Below, in pieces: positions 61,172-64,000 of a stretch of 64,000 nucleotides of DNA (positions within the stretch are counted from its first letter, which is position 1; each line of letters starts with the position of its first letter). Both the position numbers and the translations under genes were made by a program. The notes beneath the pieces were generated by a model. The model was not told where the DNA came from and searched no databases. It worked only from the letters and a program-made list of their open reading frames with translations. Origin of the DNA: Sphingomonas sp. PAMC 26605 (GTDB taxonomy: Bacteria; Pseudomonadota; Alphaproteobacteria; Sphingomonadales; Sphingomonadaceae); the NCBI RefSeq assembly GCF_000241485.1, contig NZ_JH584241.1:2534428-2598427 (forward strand), given 5' to 3'.

Positions 61172-61746
61172 GGGTAGAGCAATCCTTCGGCCCAGCCGTC
61201 ACGGGAGCGCGTGAAAACGCGGCGCTCGTGCAGGCGATGCGCGCGGTCCTGCCAGAATTCGATCACCGCCGGGGTGACGCGGTAGCCGCCCCAGAAGGGC
61301 GGGCGCGGGACGTCCTGCCCCTCGAACTTCGCCTGCATCTCGGCAAAGCGCGCTTCGAACGTGGCGCGATCGTCGAGCGGACGCGACTGGTCCGAGGCCC
61401 AGGCGCCGAGCTGCGAATCGCGCCCGCGGCTGGCGAAATAAGCGTCCGATTCGGCATCGGTCGCGCGCGCGACGCTGCCTTCGATGCGGATCTGCCGGCG
61501 CTGCGACTTCCAGTGGAACATCAGCGCAGCGTGCGGATTGGCGTCGAGCTCGCCCGCCTTGCGGCTGCCGTGGTTGGTGTAGAAGACGAAGCCGTCGGGG
61601 CCGTGCCCCTTGAGCAGTACCATCCGCGACGACGGGCGGCCGTCGGCATCGGCGGTGGCGAGCGCCATCGCGTTGGAATCGTTGATCTCGCTCGCGCGCG
61701 CCTCGGCGTACCACGTATCGAACAGCTGGAAGGGGTCATCGGCCAT
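61168..61746 (-). CDS. pdxH: Pyridoxamine 5'-phosphate oxidase
   Basis: A 192-residue FMN enzyme making pyridoxal 5'-phosphate, the last step of vitamin B6 synthesis and salvage. Motifs are AMALATADADGRPSSRMVLLK, GFVFYTNHGSRKAGEL, ALMFHWKSQRRQIRIEG and the C-terminal RDGWAEGLLYP, with RLHERRVF. Full length. First gene of the three-gene overlapping operon with the metal exporter and PhzF protein. Confidence 0.94.
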   Translation of the reverse strand: MADDPFQLFDTWYAEARASEINDSNAMALATADADGRPSSRMVLLKGHGPDGFVFYTNHGSRKAGELDANPHAALMFHWKSQRRQIRIEGSVARATDAESDAYFASRGRDSQLGAWASDQSRPLDDRATFEARFAEMQAKFEGQDVPRPPFWGGYRVTPAVIEFWQDRAHRLHERRVFTRSRDGWAEGLLYP

Positions 61747-61832
61747 GTCGGGGCTTTACCGCGTGGGAAGCCTCGCGTCACCTGTGGCGTGGCGGCGGCA
61801 GTCCTGCTATCGAGAAAGGGCAGGAGGCGCGC

Positions 61833-62090
61833 ATGGATGACCGGGTGAATCTTGGCGAACCGCTCGATGCCTATATCGATCAGTTGGTCGATTCCGGGCG
61901 TTTCGACTCACCGACCGACGTGCTGCGCGAGGGCGTTCGTCTGGTCCTGGAGCGCGAGACCTGGCAAAGCTATGTCGACGATCGGGTCGCGGCGGGTATC
62001 GCCGCAGAAGACGCCGACGACGTCGTCGATGGCGAGGCCTTGTTCGACGAGCTGCTCGCGAAATATGTGGCGCCGACGAAACCCGCTTGA
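61833..62090 (+). CDS. parD: ParD-like antitoxin
   Basis: An 85-residue antitoxin. The N-terminal ribbon-helix-helix is VNLGEPLDAYIDQLVDSGRF and DSPTDVLREGVRLVLERE; the acidic tail (EDADDVVDGEALFDELLAK) would bind the toxin. A purine-rich GGAGGCG lies before the ATG. It overlaps the toxin start. The complex probably represses its own promoter. Confidence 0.85.
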   Translation: MDDRVNLGEPLDAYIDQLVDSGRFDSPTDVLREGVRLVLERETWQSYVDDRVAAGIAAEDADDVVDGEALFDELLAKYVAPTKPA

Positions 62091-62389
62091 GGCTTGTCTT
62101 CTCCAGACCCGCGGCGAACGATCTTCGCGAGATCGATCACTGGATCGCACACGACAATCCTTCGCGCGCGGCGACATTCGTCCGTGAGCTGCGCTCCGCC
62201 TGCCGCGACCTGCTTGCCTTCCCGAAGGCCTATCCGGTCGATCCGCGCTATCTGCCGATCGAGATTCACCGGCGTTCGCACGGCAGGTACGTCATTTTCT
62301 ATCGGATCGGTCAGGACCGCTTGACGATCATCGGCATTGTTCACTCCGCCCGCGACAGCGGGACGATCCTTGCACCACGTCTCGCTTGA
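62087..62389 (+). CDS. parE: ParE-like toxin (RelE/ParE superfamily)
   Basis: A 100-residue toxin of the RelE/ParE fold: LVFSRPAANDLREIDHWIA, then FPKAYPVDPRYLPIEIHRRS and YVIFYRIGQDRLTIIGIVHS. ParE members inhibit DNA gyrase. The start is TTG, overlapping the antitoxin stop (TTGA), which would keep toxin translation low and coupled. It is 58 nt before the Ku gene. Confidence 0.85.
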   Translation: MRLVFSRPAANDLREIDHWIAHDNPSRAATFVRELRSACRDLLAFPKAYPVDPRYLPIEIHRRSHGRYVIFYRIGQDRLTIIGIVHSARDSGTILAPRLA

Positions 62390-62447
62390 GCGGAACATCC
62401 CTCGCGCCCAGGTATTGAATCGCGATCGTAACAGAGGGATGCGCGGC

Positions 62448-63332
62448 ATGGCGGCAAGGGCCTATTGGCAAGGACAGATCCGGCTCGCGCTGGTCTCGAT
62501 CCCGGTCGAGATCTATTCCGCCACCAAATCGGGTGCGGCGGTGAGCTTCAAGCAGATCCATGAACCGACCGGCAAGCCGATCCATTACGAGAAGGTCGTG
62601 ACGGGAGTAGGCCCGGTCGACGTCGACGAGATCATGAAGGGCTTCGAGTTCGAGAAGGGCGAATACGTTCTGCTCGAACAGGACGAAATCGACGCGGTGA
62701 AGCTGGAGTCTAAAAAGACGCTCGAACTGACGCAGTTCGTCGATGCGAGCGAGATCGACGTGCTCTATTACGAGAAACCCTATTTCGTCGTGCCCGCCGA
62801 TGATCTGGCGGAAGAGGCGTTCATCGTGCTGCGCGAGGCGCTCAAGCGGACCAAGAAGGTCGGACTAGGGCAGCTCGCGATGCGCGGACGCGAATATGTC
62901 GTGAGCCTGAAGCCGTGCGGACGCGGGATGGTGCTCGAGACGCTGCGCTATGCCGACGAGGTCAACAAGGCGCAGGGCTATTTCCGCGACATCGCCGACG
63001 ATGCGCCCGATGCCGACCTGATGGACCTGGCCGAGGCGCTGATCGAGAAGAAGTCGGGCGCGTTCCACCCGCAGGATTTTCACGACCGCTATGTCGACGC
63101 GCTCAAGGATCTGGTCGAGCGCAAGCGCACGGCCAAGGGCGGCAAGATCATCGAGGAGAAGGATGACGGGAAACCGAGCAAGGGGTCGAATGTCGTTGAT
63201 CTGATGGCCGCGCTGCGCAAGTCGATGGGGACTTCGGCGCCGGCCAAGGCGGCGGAGAAGCCGGCGGCGGCGAAGAAGGCGCCGGCCAAGAAGGCGCCTG
63301 CGAAAAGCGCGCCGGCGAAGAAGCGTGCTTGA
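62448..63332 (+). CDS. ku: Non-homologous end-joining protein Ku
   Basis: A 294-residue bacterial Ku that binds DNA ends as a ring-shaped homodimer and recruits LigD. Motifs are YWQGQIRLALVSIPVEIYSA, FKQIHEPTGKPIHYEKVV and GMVLETLRYADEV. The C-terminus is a lysine/alanine/proline tail (PAKKAPAKSAPAKKRA) that probably contacts DNA or LigD. ATG 62448 is about 9 nt after GAGGG; ATG 62439 is too close to it. ligD follows after 40 nt. Confidence 0.93.
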   Translation: MAARAYWQGQIRLALVSIPVEIYSATKSGAAVSFKQIHEPTGKPIHYEKVVTGVGPVDVDEIMKGFEFEKGEYVLLEQDEIDAVKLESKKTLELTQFVDASEIDVLYYEKPYFVVPADDLAEEAFIVLREALKRTKKVGLGQLAMRGREYVVSLKPCGRGMVLETLRYADEVNKAQGYFRDIADDAPDADLMDLAEALIEKKSGAFHPQDFHDRYVDALKDLVERKRTAKGGKIIEEKDDGKPSKGSNVVDLMAALRKSMGTSAPAKAAEKPAAAKKAPAKKAPAKSAPAKKRA

Positions 63333-63339
63333 TGCTCTT

Positions 63340-63370
63340 CTTCCCCCTCCCGCAAGCGGGAGGGGGGAAG
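63340..63370. repeat. Palindromic repeat between ku and ligD
   Basis: CTTCCCCCTCCCGC and GCGGGAGGGGGGAAG are near-perfect arms around AA. The right arm supplies the GGGGAAGAG ribosome-binding tract of ligD. It resembles the repeat at 63952 and could stop or stabilise the ku transcript. Confidence 0.75.
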
Positions 63371-63372
63371 AG

Positions 63373-64000
63373 GTGACCGACCCGCTCGCCACATACAACG
63401 CCAAGCGCGATTTCGCGAAGACCGCCGAGCCCGCCGGCACGCTCGAGCCCGGCCACGGCAACCGCTTCATCGTCCAGAAGCACGACGCCTCTCGCCTCCA
63501 TTGGGATTTCCGTCTCGAAGTCGACGGCGTGCTCAAGAGCTGGGCGGTGACGCGCGGGCCGAGCATCGACCCCGACCAGAAGCGCCTCGCGGTCCGCACC
63601 GAGGACCATCCGCTGTCCTATGCCGATTTCGAGGGCACGATCCCGGCGGGCGAATATGGCGGCGGCACGGTGATGCTGTGGGACAGCGGCACTTGGGCGC
63701 CGATCGCGGGCAAGAGCGCGAAGGATATCGAACAGGGCCACCTCCACTTCGTGCTCGAAGGCGAGCGGATGAAGGGCGAATGGATGCTGATCCGCCTGAA
63801 ACCGCGCGGCAAGGAGAAGGGCGAGAACTGGCTGTTGCGCAAGGTCGGTGACGCCGAGGCGGGCGGGACCGATACTTTGGTCGAGACCGGGCTGACGAGT
63901 GTGGCGACCGGGCGGACGATGGTCGAAATTGCCGAGGGTAAACCTTCTAAATCCTCCCCCGCGAAGCGGGGGAGGGGGACCGCTCGCGCAGCGAGTGGTG
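63373..64000 (+). CDS. ligD: DNA ligase D, N-terminal part (3'-phosphoesterase domain), cut by window end
   Basis: The first 209 codons of LigD. The frame starts at GTG 63373 (VTDPLATYNAKRDF) with GGGGAAGA just before. The phosphoesterase domain is clear: FIVQKHDASRLHWDFRLEVD (His and Asp/Arg ligands), SWAVTRGPSIDP, DHPLSYADFEGTIPAGEYGG and WMLIRLK. Then an unusual linker encoded by a palindromic repeat (KSSPAKRGRGTARAASG) leads on beyond the window. With Ku it repairs double-strand breaks. The ligase and polymerase domains are not visible. Confidence 0.9.
   Translation, partial: MTDPLATYNAKRDFAKTAEPAGTLEPGHGNRFIVQKHDASRLHWDFRLEVDGVLKSWAVTRGPSIDPDQKRLAVRTEDHPLSYADFEGTIPAGEYGGGTVMLWDSGTWAPIAGKSAKDIEQGHLHFVLEGERMKGEWMLIRLKPRGKEKGENWLLRKVGDAEAGGTDTLVETGLTSVATGRTMVEIAEGKPSKSSPAKRGRGTARAASG
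63952..64000. repeat. Palindromic repeat inside the ligD reading frame, cut by window end
   Basis: Two hairpins: CCTCCCCCGC / GCGGGGGAGG around GAA (63953-63975), then CCGCTCGC / GCGAGTGG around GCA (63980-63998). This form is a common intergenic repeat in sphingomonads (from memory). Here it is in frame and encodes a basic linker. Confidence 0.7.

Overview
The window is GC-rich chromosomal DNA of an alphaproteobacterium, most likely Sphingomonas or a close sphingomonad. Signs of this are the SciP/DUF1153 cell-cycle regulator, paired GANTC sites, large TonB-dependent receptors with plant-polysaccharide enzymes, a TonB receptor / tryptophan-halogenase / SapC / cupin cassette, and GC-rich palindromic repeats. 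I see no insertion sequence, prophage, integrase or CRISPR array. One tRNA gene, tRNA-Ser(GGA), is present.

Region 1 (about 0.2-24 kb) is a large plant cell-wall polysaccharide utilisation locus. It holds GH8, GH39, GH27, GH9 and GH43 glycosidases, several esterases, one TonB-dependent receptor, and the halogenase/SapC/cupin accessory genes. All degradative enzymes carry signal peptides. The mix suggests a substituted hemicellulose such as arabinoxylan, xyloglucan or galactomannan. Two short DNA motifs recur in its intergenic regions. One is a LacI-type palindrome close to the xanthomonad xyl-box (1151, 11536, 23943). The other is TAGnC[A/G]GACAA (4839, 13426, 23997). No matching regulator gene lies in the window.

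Region 2 (24.6-28.5 kb) is a YadA-type trimeric autotransporter with 636-nt tandem repeats. Region 3 (28.6-33.5 kb) is a hemerythrin-like protein and a phosphorelay: single-domain receiver, hybrid kinase, LuxR-type regulator, and a divergent receiver-HPt protein. Region 4 (33.6-41.9 kb) is a five-gene run of secreted DUF11-type proteins around a 1660-residue predicted outer-membrane protein, ending at a good terminator. This is the least described system in the window.

Region 5 (41.9-57.5 kb) is more ordinary: a tri-heme cytochrome c, tRNA-Ser, a cyclophilin, an Mla-type lipid transport operon (permease with fused STAS domain, ATPase, MCE protein, lipoprotein), a HAD phosphatase, DUF445, a tiny secreted two-cysteine peptide, an RND efflux pair, a SIMPL protein, GlsB and SciP. 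Region 6 (57.5-64 kb) has mnmA, palindromic repeats, phzF / cation efflux / pdxH, a ParDE-type toxin-antitoxin pair, and Ku with the start of ligD. A palindromic repeat appears to be built into the ligD reading frame.

Functions come from motif reading alone; no database search was possible.
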